From positions 1 to 16,712 of the forward strand of contig CANIRI010000018.1 in the NCBI GenBank assembly GCA_947469815.1: a stretch of DNA of 16,712 nucleotides, written 5' to 3'. The position numbers and the translations under genes were made by a program. Under the pieces are notes generated by a model. That model had not been told where the DNA came from and ran no database searches. It was given only the letters and a program-made list of their open reading frames with translations. The DNA is from Comamonadaceae bacterium (GTDB taxonomy: Bacteria; Pseudomonadota; Gammaproteobacteria; Burkholderiales; Burkholderiaceae_C). This document shows positions 1 to 8,214 of the stretch, in pieces. The first letter of the stretch is position 1. The number at the start of each line of letters is the position of its first letter.

Positions 1-1307
1 AGGTATTCAAACCCTTGCGCGCGAACCCATTGCGGGTCATACAAGTTGCGTCCGTCAAAGATGACCGGTGTCTTCAGACTGGCCTTGATGTGGTCAAAGT
101 CGGGGCTGCGGAACTCTTTCCATTCCGTGATGATGATGAGCGCATCAGCGCCTTGCAGGGCCAGCTTTTGGGATTCCACCATGCGCAGACCCGGCTTTTC
201 GCCGATCTCCGCGCGCGCCGATTCCATGGCGACCGGATCGTAGGCGGCGATGGTTGCGCCACAGGCCAGCAAGTCGGCGATCAGGGTCAGGCTGCTGGCC
301 TGGCGCATGTCATCCGTGTTGGCCTTGAATGCCAGGCCCCACAGCGCAAAGTGTTTGCCGCGCAAATCATCGCCAAAGCGCTTCTTCACCTTGTTGCCCA
401 GCACATGTTTTTGCTGCGCATTCGCTTCTTCAACCGCATGCAGCACTTTGAGCTGCATGCCGGCTTTGTCCGACGCGGTTTTGATCAGGGCTTTCACGTC
501 TTTAGGAAAGCAGGAGCCGCCATAGCCCGCGCCCGCATACAAAAAGTCGTAGCCGATGCGGGGATCGCTGCCGATGCCTTTGCGAACCTCCTCGATATCG
601 GCACCCACCAGTTCGGCGAGATTGGCCAGTTCGTTCATGAAGCTGATGCGGGTTGCCAGCATGGCGTTGGCCGCGTATTTGGTGAGCTCTGCGCTGCGGA
701 TGTCCATCACGAACAAACGGTCGTGGTGGCGCTGAAATGGCGCGTACAAGGCGCGCATATTCAGCTCGGCTTGCTGGTTGTCGCAGCCAATCACGATACG
801 ACCCGGGCGCATAAAGTCCTCAATGGCCGCGCCTTCTTTCAGGAACTCGGGGTTGGACACCACGCTGAACGGGGTGCTCACCCCGCGCTTTGCCAGCTCT
901 TCATCGATCACGCCGCGCACCATGTCGGCGGTGCCGACCGGGACGGTGCTTTTATCCACAACGACTTTGTAGTCGGTCATGTAGCGCCCGATGTTGCGGG
1001 CTGCGGCTGCCACGTACTGGGTGTCCGCGCTGCCGTCTTCGCCAGGGGGCGTGCCCACGGCAATAAATTGGATGGTGCCGAAGTGCGCAGCCGCCTCCAT
1101 ATCGGTGGTGAAGTGCAGCCGACCCGCCTTCACATTGCGCGCCACCATGTCGTCAAGTCCAGGCTCGTAAATCGGTAAGCGCCCCTCGCGCAAGCCTGCA
1201 ATTTTGTCTGCGTCCATATCCAGACACAGCACATCGTTGCCAACCTCGGCCAGGCAGGTGCCCGTGACCAAGCCAACGTAACCGGTTCCAATGACAGTGA
1301 TTTTCAT
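1..1307 (-). CDS. ugd: UDP-glucose 6-dehydrogenase (3' end cut by window edge)
   Basis: Oxidises UDP-glucose to UDP-glucuronate with two NAD+, supplying sugars for capsule, exopolysaccharide or LPS; cytoplasmic. The visible 435 codons start at an ATG (1307) and read without a stop to the left edge. The N-terminus [16 protein letters not shown] is a Rossmann NAD-binding motif. [15 protein letters not shown] and STVPVGTAD follow, then the catalytic-cysteine motif [10 protein letters not shown] (Cys266 by my count) and the C-terminal UDP-binding region with [13 protein letters not shown] and DGRNLYDP. Bacterial family members are about 440-450 residues, so only some ten residues are probably missing. 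The start has no good Shine-Dalgarno. It lies 36 bp downstream of the ppx stop on the same strand, so co-transcription with ppx is likely. Long open frames on the opposite strand here are shadows of its codon bias. The family call is secure. Confidence 0.95.
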   Translation of the reverse strand, partial: MKITVIGTGYVGLVTGTCLAEVGNDVLCLDMDADKIAGLREGRLPIYEPGLDDMVARNVKAGRLHFTTDMEAAAHFGTIQFIAVGTPPGEDGSADTQYVAAAARNIGRYMTDYKVVVDKSTVPVGTADMVRGVIDEELAKRGVSTPFSVVSNPEFLKEGAAIEDFMRPGRIVIGCDNQQAELNMRALYAPFQRHHDRLFVMDIRSAELTKYAANAMLATRISFMNELANLAELVGADIEEVRKGIGSDPRIGYDFLYAGAGYGGSCFPKDVKALIKTASDKAGMQLKVLHAVEEANAQQKHVLGNKVKKRFGDDLRGKHFALWGLAFKANTDDMRQASSLTLIADLLACGATIAAYDPVAMESARAEIGEKPGLRMVESQKLALQGADALIIITEWKEFRSPDFDHIKASLKTPVIFDGRNLYDPQWVRAQGFEY

Positions 1308-1343
1308 AATGTAGCGGCGTAAAAAAATGAAAAGGGGTGGGGT

Positions 1344-2852
1344 TTAGTTATGGGCTTCGCTGCAGTCCAAGGTCCAGGCGGTTTTCTGCCACGCCACGGC
1401 TTCTTCTTGCAGCAAGTAGGCGGACTGCGGGTACTTCAAAGCCCAGGCGGCGGGGTAGCGCAGGCTCAGCATGCCGTTGGCATCCCGGCGCAACACCATG
1501 TCATGCATCTCCGGGTCACGCCGCGCATGACACAAGATCACGGCCAGGCGCAGGGCCGCCAGTTGCATGCGCAAGCTCTCTTCGTCCAGTTCAGCCTCAA
1601 TCTTGCGCAGCTTGCCGCGGTGACCCAGCACCAGAACGCCCAGGCGCTGCATTTCGGCAACCGCGAAGCCCAATGCATCGGCGTTATCCAAAATGTAGGC
1701 ACCATGCTTGTGGTAATCGCTGTGGGAGATGTGGCTGCCGATTTCATGCAACTGCGCTGCCCAGCCCAGCTTGCGCAGCGCCCGGTCCCACTGGGCGCGC
1801 TGCCCGTTTTGGGGCACGGGGTAGAGCTGCCGGTACAGGGCTGTAGCGACCTGCCCGACGCGACGCGCATGGGCGGCGTCGACCTGGAATTTGCTGGCCA
1901 GACGCTCTACGGTGGTGTCGCGTAAATCGCTGGTGGCATCGCGCTCACCCAGCATGTCGCAGATCAAACCGTGGCGCAGTCCGCCTTGGGCGATCTCCAG
2001 CGTATCGATGTGCAGCAGATCGAAGAGGGCGCGTAGGACGCTGAGTCCGCCCGCCAGAATCGGCCGTCGGTCTTCCCGCAGTCCGGGTAGTTTGATGCTG
2101 TCAATGTGCTGCGCTTCCACCAGGGTATCGAGCAACCAGTCCAGCCCCTCGCGGTCGATCTTGTCGGCGGGCCAACCGGCCTGGCTCAGGATGTCGCCGA
2201 CGGCACTGGCTGTACCGGCCGAGCCATAGGCCTTCGCCCAGTTGGCGGCCTGGTACACATTGGTTGCGCCCTCTAAAACAGCAGCAGCGGCAACTTGTGC
2301 TTTTTGGAAATGCTTGTGGCTGAGCAGGCCGTCCGGGAAATACCGCTGTGACCACACCAAGCTGCCTACGCGGTACGACTCCATCTTGCGGGCCTGCAGT
2401 CCATGGCCTAGCGCCAACTCGGTCGATCGACCGCCGATATCAATCACCAGACGTTTCTCGTCAGAGGCGGGTAGCTTGTTGGCTACACCTTGGTAAATCA
2501 GCCGGGCTTCTTCGCGACCGGACACCACGTCAATAGGAAAACCCAAAACCTTGGTGGCGCGGGCCAGAAAAACGTCGCGGTTGCGCGCTTCGCGCAGGGT
2601 TTGGGTGGCGACCGCGCGGACCTGGTTGCGCTTGAAGCCGGCCAGGCGTTCACCGAAACGCGCTAGGCAGTTCCATCCGGCCTGCATGGCCTCCGGGGTC
2701 AGATCACGGTTGGCGTCGAGTCCGCCGCCCTGACGGACCGCCTCTTTGATGTATTCGGTGCGGATAAATTCCTGGTGCTCCACGATGCCGATTTCAAGGC
2801 GGAAGCTGTTGGAGCCGAGGTCTACTGCGGCAAGACGAAGTTCTGAAGGCAT
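1344..2852 (-). CDS. ppx: Exopolyphosphatase, Ppx/GppA family
   Basis: Removes terminal phosphates from polyphosphate; family members may also hydrolyse pppGpp. The product is 502 residues from the ATG at 2852, close to the roughly 510 of E. coli Ppx. AVDLGSNSFRLEIG (residues 9-22) is the first ATP-grasp/actin-like phosphate motif. SGREEARLIYQG carries the catalytic-type glutamate (about 114-115). VIDIGGRSTELALG is the second phosphate motif, with Arg where many relatives have Gly. GSAGTASAVG follows, and the C-terminal third is HD-domain-like (LHEIGSHISHSDYHKHGAYI). The frame opens further upstream to a GTG at 2936, but that adds 28 residues without family character, so I chose the ATG directly before the conserved core. 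It lies between the fasciclin gene and ugd and beside the pst-pho cluster, which fits joint phosphate/polyphosphate management. Ppx versus GppA cannot be settled by eye; length and context favour Ppx. Confidence 0.9.
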   Translation of the reverse strand: MPSELRLAAVDLGSNSFRLEIGIVEHQEFIRTEYIKEAVRQGGGLDANRDLTPEAMQAGWNCLARFGERLAGFKRNQVRAVATQTLREARNRDVFLARATKVLGFPIDVVSGREEARLIYQGVANKLPASDEKRLVIDIGGRSTELALGHGLQARKMESYRVGSLVWSQRYFPDGLLSHKHFQKAQVAAAAVLEGATNVYQAANWAKAYGSAGTASAVGDILSQAGWPADKIDREGLDWLLDTLVEAQHIDSIKLPGLREDRRPILAGGLSVLRALFDLLHIDTLEIAQGGLRHGLICDMLGERDATSDLRDTTVERLASKFQVDAAHARRVGQVATALYRQLYPVPQNGQRAQWDRALRKLGWAAQLHEIGSHISHSDYHKHGAYILDNADALGFAVAEMQRLGVLVLGHRGKLRKIEAELDEESLRMQLAALRLAVILCHARRDPEMHDMVLRRDANGMLSLRYPAAWALKYPQSAYLLQEEAVAWQKTAWTLDCSEAHN

Positions 2853-2979
2853 GGGAAACGGGAAGTCCAAAAGGCGGGCTTCAGAATAACAGCAAGCGGA
2901 CCGCGCCCGGCGTTGCCGGACACGGGTCAGATTCACAGAAGTCGGGCCCTAGAAGATCCCGCAGAGCGGGACCATGGAC
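2853..2979. other. Intergenic region between fasciclin gene and ppx
   Basis: Short spacer of 127 bp. It contains a 6-bp perfect hairpin just after the fasciclin stop (arms 2957-2962 and 2966-2971) and a second small GC hairpin (arms 2907-2911 and 2915-2919) in the presumed ppx leader. I see no convincing sigma-70 promoter for ppx. One CTGTTAT half-site resembles a PHO-box half, but its partner 11 bp away does not match. Confidence 0.5.
2950..2973 (-). terminator. Weak hairpin after the fasciclin gene
   Basis: On the minus strand TCCCGC, a TCT loop and GCGGGA form a perfect 6-bp stem eight bases after the fasciclin stop codon. It is followed by TCTTCTAGGG, not a run of T. It could be a poor intrinsic terminator or an mRNA-stabilising 3' hairpin, so read-through into ppx is possible. 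Confidence 0.4.
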
Positions 2980-3483
2980 TTATTTTTTGACGGGCGGGAT
3001 CAGAACCGTGTCAATGATATGCACGACACCGTTGCTGGCGACGATGTCGGCCGTGGTGACCAAAGCGTTTTCGACGGTGACAAATTCACCCGCCTTGGAC
3101 AAAGCCAGGGTGTCGCCATTGAGCGCTTTGACGTTGCCGTTTTTGACGTCCTTAGCCAGCGCCGCGACGGGTACGACGTGGAAGGTCAACAAATTCTTCA
3201 GCTTGGCCGGGTCTTTGGACACATCGTTCAGCACGGCAGCGGGCAGTGCTTTGAGCGCATCGTTGCTGGGAGCGAAAACAGTGAATGGCCCGGCTGAATC
3301 CAACGCACCTTGCAAATCGGCTGCGACGATCAAGCTGTTCAAAGTGCTCAGCGACGCTTGGGCTGCGATGGTTTGTGAGACCGTGACAGGCCCCGCCGCA
3401 AGGGCAAAGCCACATGACACGCCGGCCAGCAAAGCGGCGCCCAATGAGCGGCGGGTAAGGGAAAAAATTTGGGGGGTTTTCAT
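2980..3483 (-). CDS. Secreted fasciclin (FAS1) domain protein
   Basis: Single-domain FAS1 protein of 167 residues, probably periplasmic or extracellular; FAS1 domains mediate adhesion or matrix contacts, but the bacterial ligand is usually unknown. The N-terminus has TRRSLGAALLAG followed by a hydrophobic stretch ending FALAA. That is a signal peptide with a twin-arginine-like pair at residues 11-12 and likely cleavage near residue 30. Conserved FAS1 landmarks are FTVFAPSNDAL (H1, about 67-77), NLLTFHVV (about 97-104) and NGVVHIIDTVLIP (about 151-163). I chose the ATG at 3483 because AGGAG stands nine bases upstream of it. The ATG at 3492 would abut that Shine-Dalgarno. It diverges from pstS and carries its own PHO-box-like element, so phosphate-starvation induction is inferred. 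Cys24 sits in a poor lipobox context, so a lipoprotein is unlikely. Confidence 0.9.
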   Translation of the reverse strand: MKTPQIFSLTRRSLGAALLAGVSCGFALAAGPVTVSQTIAAQASLSTLNSLIVAADLQGALDSAGPFTVFAPSNDALKALPAAVLNDVSKDPAKLKNLLTFHVVPVAALAKDVKNGNVKALNGDTLALSKAGEFVTVENALVTTADIVASNGVVHIIDTVLIPPVKK

Positions 3484-3510
3484 GGGAACCATCTCCTAGG
3501 TTAAAACCCA

Positions 3511-3544
3511 ATCGTACGAATTTTCGATGACATTTCGGTGACAG
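3511..3544 (-). promoter_or_regulatory. PHO box and -10 facing the fasciclin gene
   Basis: On the minus strand two direct 11-bp units, CTGTCACCGAA and ATGTCATCGAA, occupy 3544-3523 and match each other at 9 of 11 positions. Their 7-bp cores (CTGTCAC, ATGTCAT) closely match the known PhoB half-site CTGTCAT. Exactly 10 bp after the second core is TACGAT (3511-3516), a plausible -10 element, the spacing expected when PhoB replaces a -35. The fasciclin start codon is 28 bp further on. Confidence 0.75.
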
Positions 3545-3587
3545 TTTTTTTCATAAAGCCTTGATTTCATGTGAAAAAACGTGGAGA

Positions 3588-3632
3588 AAGCCATATTTTT
3601 GTCACAAATAAGACATATACACTCCCTACAGT
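3588..3632 (+). promoter_or_regulatory. PHO box array and -10 of pstS
   Basis: Three in-phase 11-bp units occur at 3588, 3599 and 3610: AAGCCATATTT, TTGTCACAAAT and AAGACATATAC. Their cores match the PhoB half-site CTGTCAT at 4, 5 and 4 of 7 positions. Ten bases after the last core is TACAGT (3627-3632), a -10-like hexamer. The resulting mRNA leader would be about 25 nt, with GAGG at 3655-3658 as ribosome site. The match is weaker than that of the divergent box. Confidence 0.65.
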
Positions 3633-3664
3633 CTGAGGCTCCTACCCACCCACACGAGGCCTAC

Positions 3665-4705
3665 ATGAAACTCTTCCCCCGTTACACCTTCGCACTGACG
3701 CTGATTGCCGGTGCATTCGCATCGTCTGCCTTGCAGGCGCAGGAACTCACCGGAGCCGGTGCCAGCGCGCCCGCACCTCTGTACTCCAAATGGGCTGCTG
3801 ACTACAACAAGTCCACCGGCGTCAAGGTGAATTACCAATCCATCGGATCGGGCGGCGGTATCAAGCAGATCGATTCCAAGACGGTTGACTTCGGTGCGTC
3901 GGACGCGCCCCAAACGGACGATGCTTTGAAGGCCAAGGGCCAAATCCAATTCCCCACGGTGATTCTGGGTGTGGTGCCCATCATCAATGTCAAAGGCATC
4001 GAGCCCGGCCAACTCAAGCTCAACGGCCAGGTTCTGGGCGACATCTATTTAGGCAAGATTACCCGCTGGAATGACCCAGCCATCAAAGCGCTCAACGCGT
4101 CCGTGAACCTGCCAGATGCAGCGATCGCTCCGGTGCGTCGTGCCGACGGCTCTGGCACCACCTTTCTGTTCACCAGCTACCTGAGCAAAGTGAACGCCGA
4201 ATGGAAGGCCAAAGTCGGCGAGAACAGTGCCGTGAACTGGCCGGTCGGTGCGGGCGGAAAAGGAAACGAGGGCGTGTCTGCTTTTGTTGCGCGTCTGCCC
4301 AATTCGATCGGCTATGTGGAATACACCTACGTCAAGCAGAACAAGCTGTCGTACGTCATGTTGCAAAACGCCGACGGCAATTTTGTAGCGCCCGATGACA
4401 CCGCGTTCAAGGCCGCTGCCGCCGGTGCGGATTGGAGCAAGTCTTTCAACCAGATCATCACCAACATGCCTGGCAAAGACAGCTGGCCTATCTCTGGCGC
4501 CACCTTTATTCTGATGCACGCCAAGCAAGACAACCCGGCCAAGGGTATGGAGGCGCTGAAGTTCTTCCACTGGGCCTACCAAAATGGTGACAAATCCGCT
4601 TCGGATCTGGAATATGTGCCCATGCCCAAGACCGTAGTCGCCGCTATTGAAAAATTGTGGGGCGAAGTCAAAGACGGCGCAGGCAAGCCTGTCTGGACCA
4701 AGTAA
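3665..4705 (+). CDS. pstS: Periplasmic phosphate-binding protein PstS
   Basis: High-affinity phosphate receptor of the PstSCAB ABC importer, delivering phosphate to the PstCA channel. It is 346 residues with a Sec signal peptide (residues 1-25, cleavage after SSALQA). Mature protein begins QELTGAGASAPAPLY, the classic PstS phosphate loop. SIGSGGGIKQI, VDFGASDAPQTDD and RADGSGTTFLF supply the Ser, Asp, Arg and Thr ligands seen in family structures. The ATG at 3665 was chosen because the signal peptide starts there and GAGG lies seven bases upstream. The open frame extends to 3581 but that part overlaps the PHO box and promoter. First gene of the plus-strand pst-pho cluster, and presumably activated by PhoB. 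A strong hairpin follows its stop codon. Confidence 0.97.
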   Translation: MKLFPRYTFALTLIAGAFASSALQAQELTGAGASAPAPLYSKWAADYNKSTGVKVNYQSIGSGGGIKQIDSKTVDFGASDAPQTDDALKAKGQIQFPTVILGVVPIINVKGIEPGQLKLNGQVLGDIYLGKITRWNDPAIKALNASVNLPDAAIAPVRRADGSGTTFLFTSYLSKVNAEWKAKVGENSAVNWPVGAGGKGNEGVSAFVARLPNSIGYVEYTYVKQNKLSYVMLQNADGNFVAPDDTAFKAAAAGADWSKSFNQIITNMPGKDSWPISGATFILMHAKQDNPAKGMEALKFFHWAYQNGDKSASDLEYVPMPKTVVAAIEKLWGEVKDGAGKPVWTK

Positions 4706-4722
4706 TTTATTCTCAAAGGGAG

Positions 4723-4751
4723 TCCTCCCTGGGTTTCAGCCCCAGGGAGGA
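4723..4751 (+). repeat. Perfect hairpin between pstS and pstC
   Basis: An 11-bp perfect inverted repeat (TCCTCCCTGGG at 4723-4733 and its complement at 4741-4751) with a 7-nt loop TTTCAGC lies 18 nt after the pstS stop. It lacks a trailing T run, so it is not a complete intrinsic terminator. It more likely stabilises the pstS transcript end or partly attenuates transcription. That fits the need for far more PstS than channel subunits. Confidence 0.8.
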
Positions 4752-4791
4752 TGGGTTGCGCTAGAGGCGCTGGCTCACTGGCTGTTTCGTA

Positions 4792-5757
4792 ATGTCAAAA
4801 ATCAACCATCTAAAGACTCCACGTAGCGGGCCACTTGCAGACGCATTGTTTGGCCAACTGGCCCGTGGTTGTGCGATTCTGACCTTGGCTTTGCTCGCCG
4901 CCATCCTTTTTTCGTTGACGATCAGCGCATGGCCTGCGATCAGCAAGTACGGACTGGGCTTTCTGACCAACACCGCCTGGGATCCAGTGACGGAAGAATT
5001 CGGTGGCTTGGTGATGATTTATGGAACCATTGCCACCTCACTGATCGCCTTGTTGATCGCGGTGCCGGTGAGTTTTGGAATTGCGATATTTCTAACCGAG
5101 CTGTCCCCCGCGTGGTTGCGCAGACCTTTGGGAACGGCGATTGAGCTGCTGGCCGCCATTCCGTCGATTGTTTACGGCATGTGGGGCCTACTCGTTTTCG
5201 GGCCGGTGCTGGCGACTTATGTGCAGGAGCCCCTCCAAGCCATGCTGAACGGCGTGCCGGTTTTGGGTTCCTTGGTAGAAGGCCCGCCCGTCGGGATTGG
5301 TATTCTTTCGGCGGGAATTATTCTGGCCATCATGATCATCCCGTTTATTTCTGCGGTGACGCGTGATGTATTTGAGGTGACGCCGCCGCTGCTCAAAGAG
5401 TCCGCGTATGGGCTGGGTGCGACCACCTGGGAGGTCGTCTCCAAGGTGGTTTTGCCCTATACCAAGGCGGGCGTGGTGGGCGGCATCATGTTGGGCTTGG
5501 GACGGGCCATCGGCGAGACCATGGCGGTGACCTTTGTCATTGGCAACTTCAACCAACTCGATTCGCTCAGCCTGTTCCAGGCTGCCAACAGCATCACCTC
5601 GGCCTTGGCCAATGAGTTCGCCGAAGCGGGTCAGGGCCTGCACCAAGCCGCCTTGATGTACCTGGGGCTGGTGCTGTTCTTCATCACCTTCGTCATCCTG
5701 TCGCTATCCAAGTTGTTGCTCGCGCAGTTGCGTAAAGGTGAAGGATCCAAAACATGA
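4792..5757 (+). CDS. pstC: Phosphate ABC transporter permease PstC
   Basis: Inner-membrane permease subunit that pairs with PstA to form the phosphate channel. It is 321 residues with about six transmembrane helices; the first spans roughly residues 28-48 ([17 protein letters not shown]). The cytoplasmic EAA loop that contacts PstB is visible as [16 protein letters not shown] with [10 protein letters not shown] downstream. The start codon has no clear Shine-Dalgarno, and the 86-nt gap from pstS is filled by the hairpin. Its stop overlaps the pstA start in ATGA (5754-5757), which indicates translational coupling. Confidence 0.96.
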   Translation: MSKINHLKTPRSGPLADALFGQLARGCAILTLALLAAILFSLTISAWPAISKYGLGFLTNTAWDPVTEEFGGLVMIYGTIATSLIALLIAVPVSFGIAIFLTELSPAWLRRPLGTAIELLAAIPSIVYGMWGLLVFGPVLATYVQEPLQAMLNGVPVLGSLVEGPPVGIGILSAGIILAIMIIPFISAVTRDVFEVTPPLLKESAYGLGATTWEVVSKVVLPYTKAGVVGGIMLGLGRAIGETMAVTFVIGNFNQLDSLSLFQAANSITSALANEFAEAGQGLHQAALMYLGLVLFFITFVILSLSKLLLAQLRKGEGSKT

Positions 5758-6626
5758 GCACGTCGACTAGTGCGGCTACCACCCAACAGCGGGCGCAAAA
5801 ATTTGCCCACCGCAAATTCGTTAACCAAATTGCCAATGTCCTGGCGCTGGCGGCCATGGCATTTGGCTTGTTCTGGCTGTTCTGGATTTTGCTGCAAACC
5901 CTGGTGCTGGGCATCGAGGGTTTGTCCTGGGCCGCATTGAGTCAGATGACGCCCGGACCCAATGAAGAGGGCGGCTTGCTGAATGCAATTTATGGTTCGG
6001 CATTGATGGTTGTACTGGCGACCCTTGTCGGTACCCCCATTGGGGTGCTTGCGGGCATCTACTTGGCGGAGTTCGACTCCACCGGATGGCTTGCCACCGT
6101 GACTCGGTTCGTGAATGACATCTTGCTGTCGGCACCCTCTATCGTCATCGGCCTTTTTGTGTACTCGGTCGCAGTCAACCCTTTCCACACATTTTCGGCC
6201 TATGCTGGCGTGTTGGCTCTGGCGCTGATTGTGATTCCGGTCGTGATTCGGACGACCGAAAACATGCTGCAACTGGTGCCTTCCGGTTTGCGCGAAGCAG
6301 CGTATGCCCTGGGCGCCCCCAAGTGGAAAGTGATTCTCAGCATCACGTTGAAAGCCGCCCGCGCGGGTGTGATCACCGGCATTCTTCTGGCTGTTGCGCG
6401 GATTGCGGGTGAAACAGCTCCACTTTTGTTTACTGCCCTGAGCAACCAATTCTGGACATCGAACCTGGGGCAACCGATGGCGAGCCTTCCGGTGACGATT
6501 TTCAAATTCGCCATGAGTCCCTACGAAAACTGGCAAAAGCTCGCATGGGCAGGGGTGTTCTTGATTACCTTGGCGGTCTTGCTTTTGAACATCGCAGCCC
6601 GGGTGCTAACCCGCAGCAAGTCCTGA
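5754..6626 (+). CDS. pstA: Phosphate ABC transporter permease PstA
   Basis: Second inner-membrane permease subunit of the Pst importer, 290 residues. After a short polar N-terminus comes a first hydrophobic helix (about residues 27-50) and a six-helix pattern. [28 protein letters not shown] is typical of PstA. The EAA loop reads [15 protein letters not shown], followed by [25 protein letters not shown] sequence. Its start overlaps the pstC stop by four bases. The gap to pstB is 51 bp with no obvious terminator or promoter. Confidence 0.96.
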   Translation: MSTSTSAATTQQRAQKFAHRKFVNQIANVLALAAMAFGLFWLFWILLQTLVLGIEGLSWAALSQMTPGPNEEGGLLNAIYGSALMVVLATLVGTPIGVLAGIYLAEFDSTGWLATVTRFVNDILLSAPSIVIGLFVYSVAVNPFHTFSAYAGVLALALIVIPVVIRTTENMLQLVPSGLREAAYALGAPKWKVILSITLKAARAGVITGILLAVARIAGETAPLLFTALSNQFWTSNLGQPMASLPVTIFKFAMSPYENWQKLAWAGVFLITLAVLLLNIAARVLTRSKS

Positions 6627-6677
6627 GTGCGCCAACGTTCCGGCCCATTCGCCCACCCTTCTTTATATTGTTGACCC

Positions 6678-7457
6678 ATGTTACCTACCAACAGCCCGAC
6701 GACAACGACCAAGATTGCAGTTCAGAATTTGAACTTCTACTATGGCAAGTTCCACGCATTGAAGAACATCAACCTGGCCATACCAGAGGGGCGGGTAACG
6801 GCCTTTATCGGCCCGTCCGGGTGCGGTAAGTCGACACTGCTGCGTGTCTTCAACCGCATGTTCGCTTTGTATCCGGAGCAGCGCGCTGAAGGGGAGGTGC
6901 TCCTCGATGGCCAGAACATCCTGACCAGCAAGGAAGATGTGGCCCTGTTGCGCGCCAAGGTCGGTATGGTGTTCCAAAAGCCCACGCCATTTCCAATGTC
7001 GATTTTTGACAACGTGGCATTTGGTGTGAAGTTATTCGAAGATCTGAGCGCAAGCGACATGGAAGAGCGGGTCGAATGGGCCCTGCGCAAGTCGGCGCTC
7101 TGGACCGAGGTCAAAGACAAGTTGCAGCAGAGCGGCTCCAGCCTGTCCGGCGGACAGCAGCAGCGGCTGTGTATTGCCCGGGGCATTGCCATCAAACCCG
7201 AGGTTTTGCTGCTCGATGAACCTTGCTCTGCCTTAGACCCCATTTCCACGGGCAAAGTGGAAGAGTTGATCGTTGAGCTAAAAAAAGATTACACCGTGGT
7301 CATTGTGACCCACAATATGCAGCAAGCCGCGCGCTGTAGCGATTTCACGGCCTATATGTATCTGGGTGATTTGATTGAATTCGGTGCCACAGAACAAATG
7401 TTTTTCAAGCCGCAGCGCAAGGAAACAGAAGACTACATCACCGGCCGTTTTGGCTGA
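6678..7457 (+). CDS. pstB: Phosphate import ATP-binding protein PstB
   Basis: ABC ATPase that powers phosphate import; a peripheral subunit on the cytoplasmic face. It is 259 residues. Walker [10 protein letters not shown] is at about 45-53, the Q-loop region is [14 protein letters not shown], the signature is LSGGQQQRL, Walker B is [13 protein letters not shown] and the H-loop is [15 protein letters not shown] is characteristic of the PstB subfamily among ABC ATPases. No strong Shine-Dalgarno precedes the ATG. It ends with [11 protein letters not shown], a usual PstB C-terminus. phoU follows after 55 bp. Confidence 0.97.
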   Translation: MLPTNSPTTTTKIAVQNLNFYYGKFHALKNINLAIPEGRVTAFIGPSGCGKSTLLRVFNRMFALYPEQRAEGEVLLDGQNILTSKEDVALLRAKVGMVFQKPTPFPMSIFDNVAFGVKLFEDLSASDMEERVEWALRKSALWTEVKDKLQQSGSSLSGGQQQRLCIARGIAIKPEVLLLDEPCSALDPISTGKVEELIVELKKDYTVVIVTHNMQQAARCSDFTAYMYLGDLIEFGATEQMFFKPQRKETEDYITGRFG

Positions 7458-7512
7458 ATACGAATTCGGCTCAATGTCCCGCATGGCCCCGCACGCTTCT
7501 TAAGGAATGAAT

Positions 7513-8214
7513 ATGCCCGACAAACATTTATCGACGCAGTTTGACAGTGAGTTGACCGCCGTCTCCGCCAATGTGATGGAGCTCGGCGGGCTGGTTGAAT
7601 CGCAGATCCTGCACGCGATCCTGGCGCTCTCGCAATTCGATACCGAAATTGCCCAGGGTGTCCGGCGCAATGAGACCCGGGTCAACGAGATGGAGGTGGA
7701 GATTGATCGTGACCTTTCCAGCATCATCGCCAGGCGCCAGCCCACCGCACGCGACCTGCGCTTGCTGATCGCCATTTCCAAGACCACCGCCAACTTAGAG
7801 CGCGCCGGCGACGAAGCGGACAAGATCGCGCGCATGGTGATCTCCATCATCAATGATGGTGCGCCGCGTTCGCTGCCGTCCCTGGAGCTGCGCGTGGCGG
7901 CTGATCTGGCCTCCGGCCTGCTGCGCAAAGCGCTCGATGCGTTTGCCCGTTTGGATGTGCAGGCGGCGCTGAGCATTCTGAAAGAAGACGACTTGATCGA
8001 CAAAGAATTCGATGGGTTCGTGCGCAAACTCATCACCTACATGATGGAAGATCCGCGCAAAATTTCTGCGAGCCTGGACTTGCTGTTCTTGGCCAAAGCG
8101 CTGGAGCGTATCGGCGACCATGCAAAAAACATCGCTGAATTCATTATTTACGTCGTGAAGGGTGAAGATGTGCGCCATACGCCCATCGCAACCATTGAGT
8201 CGGTCATCCAATGA
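7513..8214 (+). CDS. phoU: Phosphate signalling protein PhoU
   Basis: Negative regulator linking the Pst transporter to the PhoR kinase: with phosphate in excess it keeps PhoR in its phosphatase state. It is 233 residues, two repeated three-helix PhoU domains. Each has a metal-coordinating E/D-rich helix; KTTANLERAGDEADKIARMV is in the first and KALERIGDHAKNIAEFI in the second. I chose the ATG at 7513, which has AAGGA six bases upstream. An ATG at 7507 abuts that site and is less likely. The stop overlaps the phoB start in ATGA (8211-8214), so PhoU and PhoB synthesis are probably coupled. Confidence 0.96.
   Translation: MPDKHLSTQFDSELTAVSANVMELGGLVESQILHAILALSQFDTEIAQGVRRNETRVNEMEVEIDRDLSSIIARRQPTARDLRLLIAISKTTANLERAGDEADKIARMVISIINDGAPRSLPSLELRVAADLASGLLRKALDAFARLDVQAALSILKEDDLIDKEFDGFVRKLITYMMEDPRKISASLDLLFLAKALERIGDHAKNIAEFIIYVVKGEDVRHTPIATIESVIQ

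Noticed and set aside
15..1178. Long plus-strand open frame opposite ugd
   Set aside because: It is the exact codon-register complement of ugd, which has every family motif; the plus-strand translation shows no recognisable domain and reflects codon bias.
2881..2900. CTGTTAT as a PHO box for ppx
   Set aside because: The neighbouring in-phase heptamer does not match the half-site, leaving one half only.
3484..3492. Upstream ATG (3492) as fasciclin start
   Set aside because: The AGGAG Shine-Dalgarno directly abuts this ATG; it is correctly spaced only for the ATG at 3483.
4723..4751. Hairpin after pstS as an intrinsic terminator
   Set aside because: No T run follows the stem, and the downstream pstCAB genes are needed from the same operon; better treated as a stabilising or attenuating hairpin.
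5631..6536. 301-codon minus-strand open frame opposite pstA
   Set aside because: Antisense shadow of pstA; low-complexity, His/Gln-rich product without family features.
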